Shown here piece by piece: positions 16,354 to 25,502 of a DNA stretch of 64,000 bases (its first letter is position 1; every line of letters starts with the position of its first letter). The DNA is from Anabaena sphaerica FACHB-251 (GTDB taxonomy: Bacteria > Cyanobacteriota > Cyanobacteriia > Cyanobacteriales > Nostocaceae), in assembly GCF_014696825.1 (NCBI RefSeq), contig NZ_JACJQU010000005.1:62001-126000 (forward strand), written 5' to 3'. A program made the position numbers and the translations under genes. The notes under the pieces are model-generated. The model searched no databases. It was given only the letters and a program-made list of their open reading frames with translations, and had not been told where the DNA came from.

Positions 16354-18237
16354 CCTGTTAACGGTACTAATGGTTTGTAATAATTGGGTTGTTGTATAAG
16401 GTTTACACAGGAAAGCTTTGACACCCATATCGTAAGCTGCGTTGACTTTATCGCTGGGCGCTAGTCCGCTAACAGCAATAATTTTGACATGAGGATTAAT
16501 TTTTTTGAGGGTACGGATGCTGGTTAGTCCATCCATGGATGGCATGACTATATCAGTTAAAACTAGGGCTATTTTATCACGATGTTCTACATATAAGGCG
16601 ATCGCTTCAATGCCATCACGGGCTGTAATTACTGTATAATTATAGCTTTCAAGTGATGTTTTTGTAATGTCACAAATAGCAGCTTCATCATCTACAACTA
16701 ATATCATTTCTCCATTACCTTGATGCAAAAATATTTCAGGTTCTTCTATAATTTCGTTTGTATCTTGTGCAGGTAAATAGACCTTAAATTGACTGCCTTT
16801 TTTTTCTTCGCTATAAACATTGATAAAACCACCATGACTTTTAACAATTCCCAATACAGTTGAAAGACCTAAACCAGTCCCTTGCCCAAATTCTTTTGTA
16901 GTAAAAAAGGGTTCAAATATCCGGTCTATTATGGTCGATTTAATACCAATTCCCGTATCAGTTACAGTAATGACAGCGTAAGGTCCGGCTTGGGCATCAA
17001 TGTGCATTTGGGCATAATTGTCATCAACTAAGAGATTTTCAGCAGTGATTGTTAAAGTACCACCGTTAGGCATAGCATCACGGGCATTGATACATAAATT
17101 CATTAACACTTGATGTAATTGAGTCGCATCACCAGATACAGTCCAAAGATTTTGGGAAATTTGGGTGTTCACTTCCAGGTTTTTAGGAAATGTTTCTTTA
17201 ATAATTTGCTGAATTTCAATGAGTAAGTGTTTTAATTGTAAAAGGGTGCGATCGCCATCTAGTCCTCGAGCAAAAGATAATACTTGTTTAACTAAATTTG
17301 CGCCCCGTTTAGCATTGCAAATTAATATAGGTATTAGTCTTCGAGATCGTTCATCTTTGACTTGAGTTTCCAAAATTTGCGCCGTCATCAAAATTGGTGC
17401 AAGGACATTATTTAAGTCGTGGGCAATACCACTAGCTAAAGTGCCTATACTCTCTAATCTTTGAGCGCGTAAAAATTGCTGTTCTAGTTGCTTTTTTTGA
17501 GTAATATCAGTGTTAACAACTAAAATAGATTGGGGTTTGTTGCCGAATGCAGGGACTAAAGTCCAACGACTTTCAACAATGATTTCTTTACCGCATTTAG
17601 TAATTTGCTCTAGTTCTCCTTCCCAGGAACCATTTTTGATGAGAATTTTGAATGCTTCGGACAATTGAAATAATTTTTTTTCTGGACTCAGATGCCGGAT
17701 TTTTTTTGTCAGAGCGTCTTCTTTACTCCAACCGTAGAGACGTTCAGCGGCTTTGTTCCAAAATAAAATTTGATCATCTAAATCACCTACAAAAATGGCA
17801 TCGGTAGCGACATCAAGTAAAGCAGCTTGTTGGCGGATTTTTTGTTCTGTTTGTTTGCGCTCAATGGCGTAGCGAATAGAACGTTCTAATAAAGGTGCAG
17901 TTAATTGACTTTTTTCTAGATAATCTACTGCTCCAGTTTTCATGGCTTCTAGGTCTATTTCTTGATCGCCTTGACCAGTGAGTAAAATAAAGGGACAATT
18001 ACAACCCTTGTCAATAGCTTCGCGCAACAGTTCTAAACCATTATCCGCCCCTAAACAGTAATCTACCAGATAGATATCATGTTGGTGTCGAGCGATCACT
18101 TCCCTCGCTAATTGATAACTTTCCACCCATTCCAACTCGCAGCCAGTTACCTGAAATCCCTTAAACCAATCACGAGTTAAAATATAATCATCTTCATCAT
18201 CATCAATTAACAAAACTTTAATGATTCTGTCATTCAT
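16351..18237 (-). CDS. Hybrid sensor kinase, REC-PAS-HisKA-HATPase-REC
   Basis: This 628-residue soluble signalling protein starts with a receiver domain (phospho-acceptor Asp in YLVDYCLG). A PAS domain follows (ATDAIFVGDLDDQILFWNKAAERLYGW), then HisKA (His in SGIAHDLNNVLAP), an HATPase (NLCINARDAMPNGG, then GTGLGLSTVLGIV) and a C-terminal receiver (Asp in LVLTDIVMPSMDG). It can therefore receive and pass phosphate within a relay. No membrane segment is present. It follows the Rcp1-like receiver gene by 16 bp and ends the signalling cluster. Its PAS-kinase-REC part is closely similar to that of the 938-residue kinase encoded at 21081-23897. Confidence 0.95.
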   Translation of the reverse strand: MNDRIIKVLLIDDDEDDYILTRDWFKGFQVTGCELEWVESYQLAREVIARHQHDIYLVDYCLGADNGLELLREAIDKGCNCPFILLTGQGDQEIDLEAMKTGAVDYLEKSQLTAPLLERSIRYAIERKQTEQKIRQQAALLDVATDAIFVGDLDDQILFWNKAAERLYGWSKEDALTKKIRHLSPEKKLFQLSEAFKILIKNGSWEGELEQITKCGKEIIVESRWTLVPAFGNKPQSILVVNTDITQKKQLEQQFLRAQRLESIGTLASGIAHDLNNVLAPILMTAQILETQVKDERSRRLIPILICNAKRGANLVKQVLSFARGLDGDRTLLQLKHLLIEIQQIIKETFPKNLEVNTQISQNLWTVSGDATQLHQVLMNLCINARDAMPNGGTLTITAENLLVDDNYAQMHIDAQAGPYAVITVTDTGIGIKSTIIDRIFEPFFTTKEFGQGTGLGLSTVLGIVKSHGGFINVYSEEKKGSQFKVYLPAQDTNEIIEEPEIFLHQGNGEMILVVDDEAAICDITKTSLESYNYTVITARDGIEAIALYVEHRDKIALVLTDIVMPSMDGLTSIRTLKKINPHVKIIAVSGLAPSDKVNAAYDMGVKAFLCKPYTTTQLLQTISTVNR

Positions 18238-18253
18238 GATTGCCTCTTACTGC

Positions 18254-18700
18254 TTATAGGGGCAGTTCTACAATTTCAAACCAGTATTTTTTTATAGTTT
18301 TCATCAATTCAACTAAGGATGTGAAATTTCCTGGTTTAATAATAAAGGAATTTGCTCCCAAATTGTATGTATTATATATATCTTCTTCGGCGCTAGAGCC
18401 TGTCAGAACTATCACGGGAATTCGCCGGAATTGGGGGTGAGTTTTAATTTCTTTTAATACCTCAAGACCGTGTTTTTTCGGCATATTTAAATCTAGGAAA
18501 ATTAAAGCTGGACGGGGTGCTTTACTAACCTCAGTATATAAACCACGATGAGATAAATAATCCATCAATTCCTCACCATCCCTGACAATATATAGTTCAA
18601 TGGGTAATTGGCTTTCTATTAAGGCATCACGAACTAATAGGCTATCATCATCATCGTCATCAGCCATTAAGATCGTGACAGTTAGTTGCCGATCCTTCAC
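18254..18700 (-). CDS. Single-domain response regulator, Rcp1-like
   Basis: This 148-residue stand-alone receiver has acidic residues in MADDDDDDSLLVRDAL, the phospho-acceptor Asp in LIFLDLNMPKKHG, a Thr in VIVLTGSSAEEDI and a Lys in SFIIKPGNF. The asymmetrical N-terminus and the extended loops are typical of Rcp1, the partner of cyanobacterial phytochrome Cph1. The start is GTG with AAGGAG about 10 bases upstream. It lies between a bilin-GAF kinase and a hybrid kinase whose first domain is also a receiver, so it probably shuttles phosphate within this cluster. Confidence 0.93.
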   Translation of the reverse strand: MKDRQLTVTILMADDDDDDSLLVRDALIESQLPIELYIVRDGEELMDYLSHRGLYTEVSKAPRPALIFLDLNMPKKHGLEVLKEIKTHPQFRRIPVIVLTGSSAEEDIYNTYNLGANSFIIKPGNFTSLVELMKTIKKYWFEIVELPL

Positions 18701-18983
18701 TCTAGATTTTCTCCTTTTTACTAGTTACTAGTATTAATTAAGTAAGTGGGCGTTAAAAATTGTCGTTATGACAAGGGAACAGGGAACAGGGAACGGGGAA
18801 GAGGGTTTTGGTGAATTTACTTTTTGTTACATACTACTCTTCGAGAAGCCGCTACGCGTCTACGGTTTTTTCCTGCCGACTTACTTAAGTATTTAATTAT
18901 GCAATTCCCATCAACTGCTATCCACATTTGTACAATTAACCTCATTTTGGGGTGTAGTAGTAATCCATCTGTGGGAAGAAAAA
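18701..18983. other. Spacer inside the signalling cluster with GGGAACA repeats
   Basis: This 283-bp gap contains AGGGAACAGGGAACAGGGAAC-like repeats near 18773-18800. Around 18839-18866 is CGAGAAGCCGCTACGCGTCT, a fragment resembling dispersed cyanobacterial repeats. A promoter for the receiver and kinase genes may lie in the part next to 18700. No gene is seen. Confidence 0.5.
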
Positions 18984-21062
18984 TTAGAGATGAGAATGAA
19001 TTGGTAAAGTAATAATAAATTTTGCTCCTTGTCCTGGCTGACTTTGTGCTGTAATCGTACCGTGGTGGCGTTCAGTAATTTTCCGACAGATAGCTAAACC
19101 GATGCCCGTACCTTCGTATTCACTGCGACCATGCAGCCGTTGAAAAACATTGAAAATACGGTCAAGATATTTTTCTGCAAAACCAATGCCATTATCTTCA
19201 ACAATGATTTGATAGTAGGCATTACCAACAGATAAATCATCAATATGATTGTTTAAAACTTGACCATATATTTTGATTTTAGGTGGTTGATTTTGACGAC
19301 AAAACTTGAGGGCATTACCAATGAGATTTTGCAGTAATTGACGCATTTGCAGAGGATCGGCTTGAATAATAGATAATTCCCCTATCTCAATTTGTCCTTC
19401 TGTCTGCTGGATACGTACTTCTAAATCAGATAATACTTCTTGGGCAATTTGTGTTAAATTTACGGATACAAATGGCTGCGCCCTAGTTGTTACCCGTGAA
19501 AGTGTCAATAAGTCTTCAATTAAAGTTTGCATTCTCAAGACTGCATTTTGCATCCGTTGTAGATAATCACGTCCCTGTTCACTTAAAGATTCTCCACAAG
19601 TAACTTGCAGACGCTCACCAAATGTCTTAATTTTACGCAGCGGTTCTTGTAAATCGTGGGAAGCAATAAAAGCAAATTGTTGCAGTTCTTCATTAGAACG
19701 AGCGAGTTCTTGGCGTTGCTGGGTTTCTTGTTCTAAAATTAAACTTTGTGCTAAAGCAATACCAATTTGATCGGCCAGTTGTCCCAAAAGTCCAATTTCC
19801 CAATTAGTCCATTGACGGGTATGTAGACATTGATGGGCAATTAGCAGCCCCCAAAGTTGATTTTTGCGGAAAATGGGAACGACGAGGTTAGCTTTAACGG
19901 CGAATTGTTGGAGAAATTGAATGTGACAAGCTTGAATTTGTGCTTTCTCGATGTCGCTAATCGCACTAATTCGCCCTTGACTGTATTTTTGAATGTAATC
20001 TTCACTAAAACAAGGGTCAGAAATGTTCTGTCCCAGAACAATTGGTAAACCAGGAACTACAGCTTCTTTCACTGCGAGAAAGGAACTATTACCATGAAGC
20101 TGTAAAATTAACACCCGATCTGCTTGAAGTAGCTTTTGTACTTCAGTGACGCTGGTTTCGAGAATCTCCTCAATTTGTAAAGATTGACGAATTTTGAGGG
20201 TGATATTGGCGAATAATTGCGATCGCAGGTTTTGCCGTTGTAATTCTGCTTCGGCTCGTTTGCGATCAGTCATATCCATCATTACCCCAATCATCCGCAC
20301 TGGCTTATTCGTCTGGTCATGAACAATATAACCACGGTCAAAAATATAAGCATAAGTACCATCACTACGCAAAAAGCGGTATTCATTAGACCAAAATTGT
20401 TTCCTATTATCAATGACAGCACGCAGATCAGTAGTAATACGTTGTCTATCATCTGGATGTATTCGTTCACGCCACCAAGTTGCATCTAAATTAACTTGTT
20501 CTGCTGTATAACCAAAAAGAGACTGTACAGATTGATTCCACCACACCTGATTAGTTAGCAAATCCCAATCTCTCAACACATCATTAGTAGCCAGAGCAAC
20601 TATTTGAAACCTTTCTTCACTTTTTTTTAGCGCCTCTTCCATCCTTCTATGCTCAGTTTGTTTACGCTTGGTAATATCCATAAATACCCCACATATTTGT
20701 AAGGGTACTCCTGATGAGTCTTTTTCAACCACACCTTTACTGGCTAACCAGCGAATACTACCATCAGCTAAAACTACTCGAAATTCAATTTCAAATGCGC
20801 GTCCTTCTTCAATAGCGTGCTGATAAGTGCGTTTAACAAATTCTCGGTCTTGGCTATGAATGCAATTGAGAACAGCTTGATATGTGGGATGAAAATTGTC
20901 TGTTTCTAACCCAAAAAGAGCTTGTAGATGATCCGAACTGCTAATTTCATTGCTGTGGATATCGAAGTTCCAAATGCTCATGCAAGCTGCGTCTAATGCC
21001 ATCCTAATTTGTGCTTCCCACTGATGCGCTTGCTCACTTTCTCCTGGTATCTTTTTAGTCAT
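18984..21062 (-). CDS. PAS-PAS-GAF histidine kinase with DXCF-type cyanobacteriochrome GAF
   Basis: This 692-residue kinase has two PAS domains (about 15-135 and 145-270, each followed by a PAC-like MDITKRK / MDMTDRK). A GAF domain (about 285-440) comes next, then HisKA (His469 in FIASHDLQEPLRK) and an HATPase (N-box near 579, DNGIG 623-627, GTGIGLAIC 651-659). The GAF carries Asp349-Pro-Cys351-Phe352 and Cys379-His380, exactly 28 residues apart. It also has NLVVPI and LWGLLIAHQC, which are standard bilin-GAF motifs. Both cysteines of the DXCF cyanobacteriochrome class are therefore present, which suggests light sensing with a two-Cys photocycle. Actual bilin binding is inferred. The gene lies 18 bp after the larger hybrid kinase gene. 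Confidence 0.93.
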   Translation of the reverse strand: MTKKIPGESEQAHQWEAQIRMALDAACMSIWNFDIHSNEISSSDHLQALFGLETDNFHPTYQAVLNCIHSQDREFVKRTYQHAIEEGRAFEIEFRVVLADGSIRWLASKGVVEKDSSGVPLQICGVFMDITKRKQTEHRRMEEALKKSEERFQIVALATNDVLRDWDLLTNQVWWNQSVQSLFGYTAEQVNLDATWWRERIHPDDRQRITTDLRAVIDNRKQFWSNEYRFLRSDGTYAYIFDRGYIVHDQTNKPVRMIGVMMDMTDRKRAEAELQRQNLRSQLFANITLKIRQSLQIEEILETSVTEVQKLLQADRVLILQLHGNSSFLAVKEAVVPGLPIVLGQNISDPCFSEDYIQKYSQGRISAISDIEKAQIQACHIQFLQQFAVKANLVVPIFRKNQLWGLLIAHQCLHTRQWTNWEIGLLGQLADQIGIALAQSLILEQETQQRQELARSNEELQQFAFIASHDLQEPLRKIKTFGERLQVTCGESLSEQGRDYLQRMQNAVLRMQTLIEDLLTLSRVTTRAQPFVSVNLTQIAQEVLSDLEVRIQQTEGQIEIGELSIIQADPLQMRQLLQNLIGNALKFCRQNQPPKIKIYGQVLNNHIDDLSVGNAYYQIIVEDNGIGFAEKYLDRIFNVFQRLHGRSEYEGTGIGLAICRKITERHHGTITAQSQPGQGAKFIITLPIHSHL

Positions 21063-21080
21063 TAGTAATTGGTTTTACTT

Positions 21081-23897
21081 TTACTGACTTTTAACTTTAT
21101 CTAGGGTTTTTAAAAGTTCTTGCACTGTGAAAGGTTTAGCCAAAAAAGTTATATTTTCCAATCGATTTAGAATATTGAGATGTTCGCTAGTTACGAGTCC
21201 GCTGATCGCAATAATTCTTAGGCTTGGAGTTATATTTTGCAATTTGTGAATAGTGGTGATGCCATCAATATTTGGCATCAATATATCAATAATTACTGTC
21301 TTAATTTTATTTTGATTTTGCTTGTATAAGTCTAGAGCTTTCTCTCCTTCACTAGCAGTAATTACCTTGTAATTATGGGTTTCTAAAGAAGTTGTAGTAA
21401 TCTCCAGAATCGAAATTTCGTCATCTACCAATAAAATCCATTCTTCATTGCCAGCAGGTATTTCCATTTCTGGTAGTGACTCGGTAATTTCTGTATATAC
21501 TGCTGGCAAATATACATGAAATTCTGTACCTTTACCTTGTAAACTGGATACAGTTATGAAACCATCATGACCTTTAATAATGCTTATAACTGTTGATAAA
21601 CCCAGTCCGGTACCTTTGCCAAATTCTTTAGTTGTAAAAAAAGGTTCAAATATCCTATCTAATACGTTACTTTGAATGCCAATGCCTGTGTCAATCACCT
21701 TTATGATAATATAATAACCAATTTCTGCCTCTAGGTGTATTTTAACAAAGTTATGATCAATCCAAATATTCTCAGCGATTATTGTTAAAGTACCGCCATG
21801 AGGCATAGCATCACGAGCATTTAGACACAGATTCATCAGCACTTGATCTAGTTGGGTAGTGTCACCATAAACTGGGTATAAATTTTCCTGAATTTCTGCA
21901 TGAAATTTAATTGACTTGGGGAATGTTTGGACAACAATTTGCTGCATTTCTGAAATCAAATACTTGACTTGAATCACTGTGCGATCGCCTGGAATTCCCC
22001 TAGCAAAAGATAGCACTTGCTTAACTAAATTAGCACCACGTTTGGCATTGGTTTCTATGATCGAGATCAGTTCCTTAGCTTGCGGGTCATAATATTTATT
22101 TTTGAGTAAATATGCTGACATCATAATTGGTGATAAGACATTATTCAAATCATGGGCAATCCCACTAGCTAGAGTACCAATACTCTCCATGCGTTGAGCG
22201 CGTAAAAATTGCTGTTCTAATTGTTTTTTCTGGGTAATATCAGTCTCAACAATCAGGATACATTGAGCTTGATTGTACTCATCATGTACTAAAGTCCAAC
22301 GGCTTTCTAGAATAATTTCTGTGCCAAATTTGGTGTTTTTAATTAATTCTCCTTGCCATGAACCTTGTGTTAACATGGTTTGATAAATTTCCTGTTGTAG
22401 GGACTCAGGTTCATCAACCCAAATATGACTAGCATTTCTGTCGATAACTTCTTCAGCTTTCCAACCATAAAGTTTCTCGGCGCTTTTGTTAAATAATAAA
22501 ATTTTGTTGTCTAAATCTCGCACTAAAATGGCATCTGTGGCAATATTGAGTAATGCCGCTTGTTCGCGGAGCTTCTGTTCTACTTTTTTACGGGCTGTGA
22601 TATCTTCAAAGATATATAATCGCCCAAAATATTGATCATCTTTATCCCGAATTTGGGTAGAAAAACGCCGGATAATCCGCCCGTCATTGAAATAAATCTC
22701 ATCTTCAACAACACAGCGGTTATTTTCATCTTGTAGAGGTTGGCATGATGCGGCAAAGGCGGGAATATCTATAATCAATTTCAGACAATCAGGAATAATC
22801 TTTTGATTGTTTAATTCCCGGCTTTGCATGGTTTCTTTGAGATGTTCAATTTCCCAAATTTCACAAAAGCGATCATTAAAATAAAGGATATTATCTGTGC
22901 GATTATCAACAACATAAAAGCCTAGTGGTGAAACACTATTCATTGATCGCAAAAGTGCTTCTTGCCAACGTAATTCATTTTCTGCCTGCTTACGTTCAGT
23001 AATATCTTCTACTATATATGCGAATTGCTGACGACTATGATAGTTTTTGGGAATTGCTGAGACTGTGGCTGATAACCAATTTTCTCCTTGGGGAGTTTCA
23101 TGAGTATATTCAAATCTAACAGGTGTTTGGGTAATTTCTGCTTGACGATAGTAATTAATCCACTGTTTTAAACGCGTCATGTCTACACCCATTTCCCGTG
23201 CTAGACGATTTTGCATTGCTTGTGGGGTGAGTCCAAAAAATTTCGCACTCTTGGGATTATCAGAAATATGCAGAATATCATTATCTACTAACTCTACTAT
23301 TCCCATCATCATTGGCGCACTTGCAAAGAAACTGTGTAAAGTAGATTCACTTTGATGGAGTGCTGCCTGAGCTTGTTTATATTCTGAGTTTATTCGCGAA
23401 ATTTCTTTTAAAGAGCGTCTAATTTCTAATTGTCTAACAATCAAACGAGCAAGAGATTGGAGTCCTGTTAACTGTTGAGGACTGATTTGCCGTGCTACTT
23501 GATCTGCTATACATAAAGTCCCAATTATCTGTTCTCCTGAGACTACTAAAGGCACGCCAGCATAAAATCTTATATATGGTTCTGAAATAACTAAATCTGT
23601 TGTGGCATAGCGTTGATCTGCCAAGGTATCAGGAATAATTAACATATCGCCTTGCTGGACACAAGCCTGACAAAAGCCACTATCTAAGGGCATTTCCTGG
23701 CGATCTAATCCTATTTTTGCTTTAAACCATTGCCGATCAGCATCGATGAGACTAATCAAAGCAATTGGTGTATCACAAAGGAGAGCGGCTAAAGATACCA
23801 AATCATCGAAAGCTTGTTCTGGGTTAGTATCAATAATGTCGTACTGATGGAGAACCTCAAGCCTCGCGGCTTCATTGTTAGACACTGAAAATTTCAT
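21081..23897 (-). CDS. Hybrid sensor kinase, GAF-PAS-PAS-PAS-HisKA-HATPase-REC
   Basis: This protein has 938 residues when started at the ATG at 23897. The longer frame uses a TTG one codon upstream, and TAGGAAAG serves as Shine-Dalgarno. Residues 1-165 are a GAF domain of the type with LDSGFCQACVQQGDMLIIPD and YAGVPLVV. Three PAS domains follow (near SAPMMMGIVELVDND, MNSVSPLGFYVVDNR and ATDAILVRDLDNKIL), then HisKA (His in SGIAHDLNNVLSP), an HATPase and a receiver (Asp in VIIDILMPNIDG). It is first in the four-gene minus-strand unit. It shares its last PAS-kinase-REC block with the kinase at 16351-18237, so the two probably arose by duplication. Confidence 0.95.
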   Translation of the reverse strand: MKFSVSNNEAARLEVLHQYDIIDTNPEQAFDDLVSLAALLCDTPIALISLIDADRQWFKAKIGLDRQEMPLDSGFCQACVQQGDMLIIPDTLADQRYATTDLVISEPYIRFYAGVPLVVSGEQIIGTLCIADQVARQISPQQLTGLQSLARLIVRQLEIRRSLKEISRINSEYKQAQAALHQSESTLHSFFASAPMMMGIVELVDNDILHISDNPKSAKFFGLTPQAMQNRLAREMGVDMTRLKQWINYYRQAEITQTPVRFEYTHETPQGENWLSATVSAIPKNYHSRQQFAYIVEDITERKQAENELRWQEALLRSMNSVSPLGFYVVDNRTDNILYFNDRFCEIWEIEHLKETMQSRELNNQKIIPDCLKLIIDIPAFAASCQPLQDENNRCVVEDEIYFNDGRIIRRFSTQIRDKDDQYFGRLYIFEDITARKKVEQKLREQAALLNIATDAILVRDLDNKILLFNKSAEKLYGWKAEEVIDRNASHIWVDEPESLQQEIYQTMLTQGSWQGELIKNTKFGTEIILESRWTLVHDEYNQAQCILIVETDITQKKQLEQQFLRAQRMESIGTLASGIAHDLNNVLSPIMMSAYLLKNKYYDPQAKELISIIETNAKRGANLVKQVLSFARGIPGDRTVIQVKYLISEMQQIVVQTFPKSIKFHAEIQENLYPVYGDTTQLDQVLMNLCLNARDAMPHGGTLTIIAENIWIDHNFVKIHLEAEIGYYIIIKVIDTGIGIQSNVLDRIFEPFFTTKEFGKGTGLGLSTVISIIKGHDGFITVSSLQGKGTEFHVYLPAVYTEITESLPEMEIPAGNEEWILLVDDEISILEITTTSLETHNYKVITASEGEKALDLYKQNQNKIKTVIIDILMPNIDGITTIHKLQNITPSLRIIAISGLVTSEHLNILNRLENITFLAKPFTVQELLKTLDKVKSQ

Positions 23898-24397
23898 CAA
23901 AACTTTCCTACTAATTAATGATCAAATCACAATTTGCCCCAGTATAAATTCCGTTTGTTACATTCATCAAACAGGCAAATTTGAAATTATGCTTGTTTGA
24001 ATTTTAATTAAAAATTCGTCACTTCTTCAGGGTATTTTCATATATATTGATATGAGAATATACTGATTAATCACACCAAAATTATACAAATCTCTATATG
24101 ACATTCCCAATCAAAAACTGGCAGGAGGATTTTGAAGTTAAGCGCGAAAAACTTACACAACCCTTGAGAAAGGAAGGTTGCGGGTTAGTAAGTTTTAGTT
24201 CTAGTTTCACGGTGTACATAATTTCTGAGTGTTGTGTATATTGATAGTATATAATCTAATACTATTGAACGGTCAATTATTCAGCGGATAGATCATTTTT
24301 GGGGAATTTATGCAGATTAGCGTGCAATGGTTAGATAATTAGTTATCTAGTATTACGTCTTAATCAAGTATCCTATCAACAGGCTCAAAACTTAGTC
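23898..24397. other. Divergent gap between kinase cluster and moaE
   Basis: This 500-bp, AT-rich region must contain the promoter of the signalling cluster and that of moaE. A 48-codon frame at 24098-24244 (starting MTFPIKNWQEDFEVKREKL) is the only coding-like stretch. It has no clear ribosome-binding site and no known match, so it is not called as a gene. No structured RNA was recognised. Confidence 0.5.
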
Positions 24398-24874
24398 ATG
24401 AAAAACCCAGCCGCTTTCCTCATCAAACCTAAAGCTCAAGATAGTTTTGGTATTACCTTGGCTCCATTGTCGCTTGAGGAAATATATATCAAAGCTGACG
24501 ATCCAGCTAATGGTGCAGTGGTGGTGATGAGTGGAATGGTTCGTAATCAAACTGATGGTAAACCTGTGGTAGCTTTAGAATATCAAGCTTACGAACCGAT
24601 GGGTTTACAAGTATTTTACCAAATTGCAGCTAATATTCACGAAAAATGGTCTGATGTAAATCGGGTAGTGATATATCACCGCATCGGGCGGTTAAAAATT
24701 GGCGAAATCAGTGTTTTAGTTGCGGTGGGGTCTCCCCATCGTAGTGAAGCGTTTGCAGCTTGCCAGTATGCAATTGATACCCTAAAACATAATGCACCAA
24801 TTTGGAAAAAGGAGCATTGGCAAGATGGTTCTAGTTCCTGGGTGAGTATTGGTGCTTGCGAAGAAAGTTGTTGA
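24398..24874 (+). CDS. moaE: Molybdopterin synthase catalytic subunit MoaE
   Basis: This 158-residue protein matches the large subunit of molybdopterin synthase, which inserts the dithiolene sulfurs into precursor Z using thiocarboxylated MoaD. Family residues are seen in GAVVVMSGMVRN, YHRIGRLKIGEISVLVAVGSPHR and APIWKKEHWQDG, the last carrying the active-site lysines. The cofactor is needed by nitrate reductase NarB, which fits the nrt genes in the same window, but the genes are 20 kb apart. No moaD lies next to it. Confidence 0.95.
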   Translation: MKNPAAFLIKPKAQDSFGITLAPLSLEEIYIKADDPANGAVVVMSGMVRNQTDGKPVVALEYQAYEPMGLQVFYQIAANIHEKWSDVNRVVIYHRIGRLKIGEISVLVAVGSPHRSEAFAACQYAIDTLKHNAPIWKKEHWQDGSSSWVSIGACEESC

Positions 24875-25194
24875 CGTGATCACCAAGATACAGCCATAAA
24901 ATAAATTTTGTTCTCTAGATGAATATATATCTTTCGACACCGGCAATAATAAATTTGAATTTCAACCTGATTAAATGAGTTTAGACGAGCAGTAAGGAAT
25001 TTATTTCCAGACTGCCTACCAAATTGGGATGCTCTCCAGTATTTACCAGCAGGCTCTTGAGTAAAAAATTTACAACATCTTCAAGAAAGAACAGCTATTT
25101 TATGGTAATATTTTTAGCTAATTAGTGAAAATTATGTAATACCTGGGGCGATGGCTTCGCCCGCCGCAGGCATCGCTCCCATCAACTAAACTTT
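24875..25194. other. Gap upstream of the truncated MBOAT copy
   Basis: This 320-bp region has no gene. Its last 130 bp are a near-copy of the sequence upstream of the intact MBOAT gene (see 25093-25189). The rest is AT-rich without recognised features. Confidence 0.6.
25093..25189 (+). repeat. 97-bp direct repeat, copy 1
   Basis: This stretch is identical over 97 bp to 27329-27425. It contains the small hairpin core GCGATGGCTTCGCCCGCCG followed by CAGGCATCGC, a dispersed cyanobacterial motif. Looser similarity extends upstream to about 25068 and downstream into the truncated MBOAT frame. The two copies flank the glycosyltransferase gene 25503-27158. Confidence 0.95.
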
Positions 25195-25280
25195 ATGTTA
25201 TTTAGTTCTTCAGCTTTCATTTTGGGGTTGTTACCGATAACAATGTTTGTATTAAGGCTATTAAGCAAATGGCGTATACT
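25195..25280 (+). pseudogene. Truncated 5' copy of the MBOAT acyltransferase gene
   Basis: The frame begins MLFSSSAFILGLLPITMFVL, nearly the same as the start of the intact MBOAT gene (MLFSSSVFILVFLPLTLLVL at 27437), and both share the upstream 97-bp repeat. After about 28 codons (through LLSKWR) the similarity ends. The remaining frame to 25482 is unlike any acyltransferase. This is therefore a remnant of a duplication, not a functional gene, although a 95-residue peptide could still be translated. Confidence 0.8.
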
Positions 25281-25502
25281 ATGCTTGTTGGTGAAAAACT
25301 TAGAATTTAAAAGTATTCTAAATTACATAATTTTAGACACTCGCAATTTGGCAAAAAATTTCTTGGTTTACAAAACTTATTTTTATAGGTTGAGTGATAA
25401 TAATCACTGCTTCGATAACCGCTCATTTGGATTTTCCAAGATCCTCCAAGATCCTATAAATTATTCAAGATCACATAATTAATTAATAAGGATATAATTA
25501 CC

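Noticed and set aside
18839-18866. CGAGAAGCCGCTACGCGTCT as a hairpin regulator site
   Set aside because: It resembles dispersed repeat sequence, with no paired arms long enough to support a specific function.
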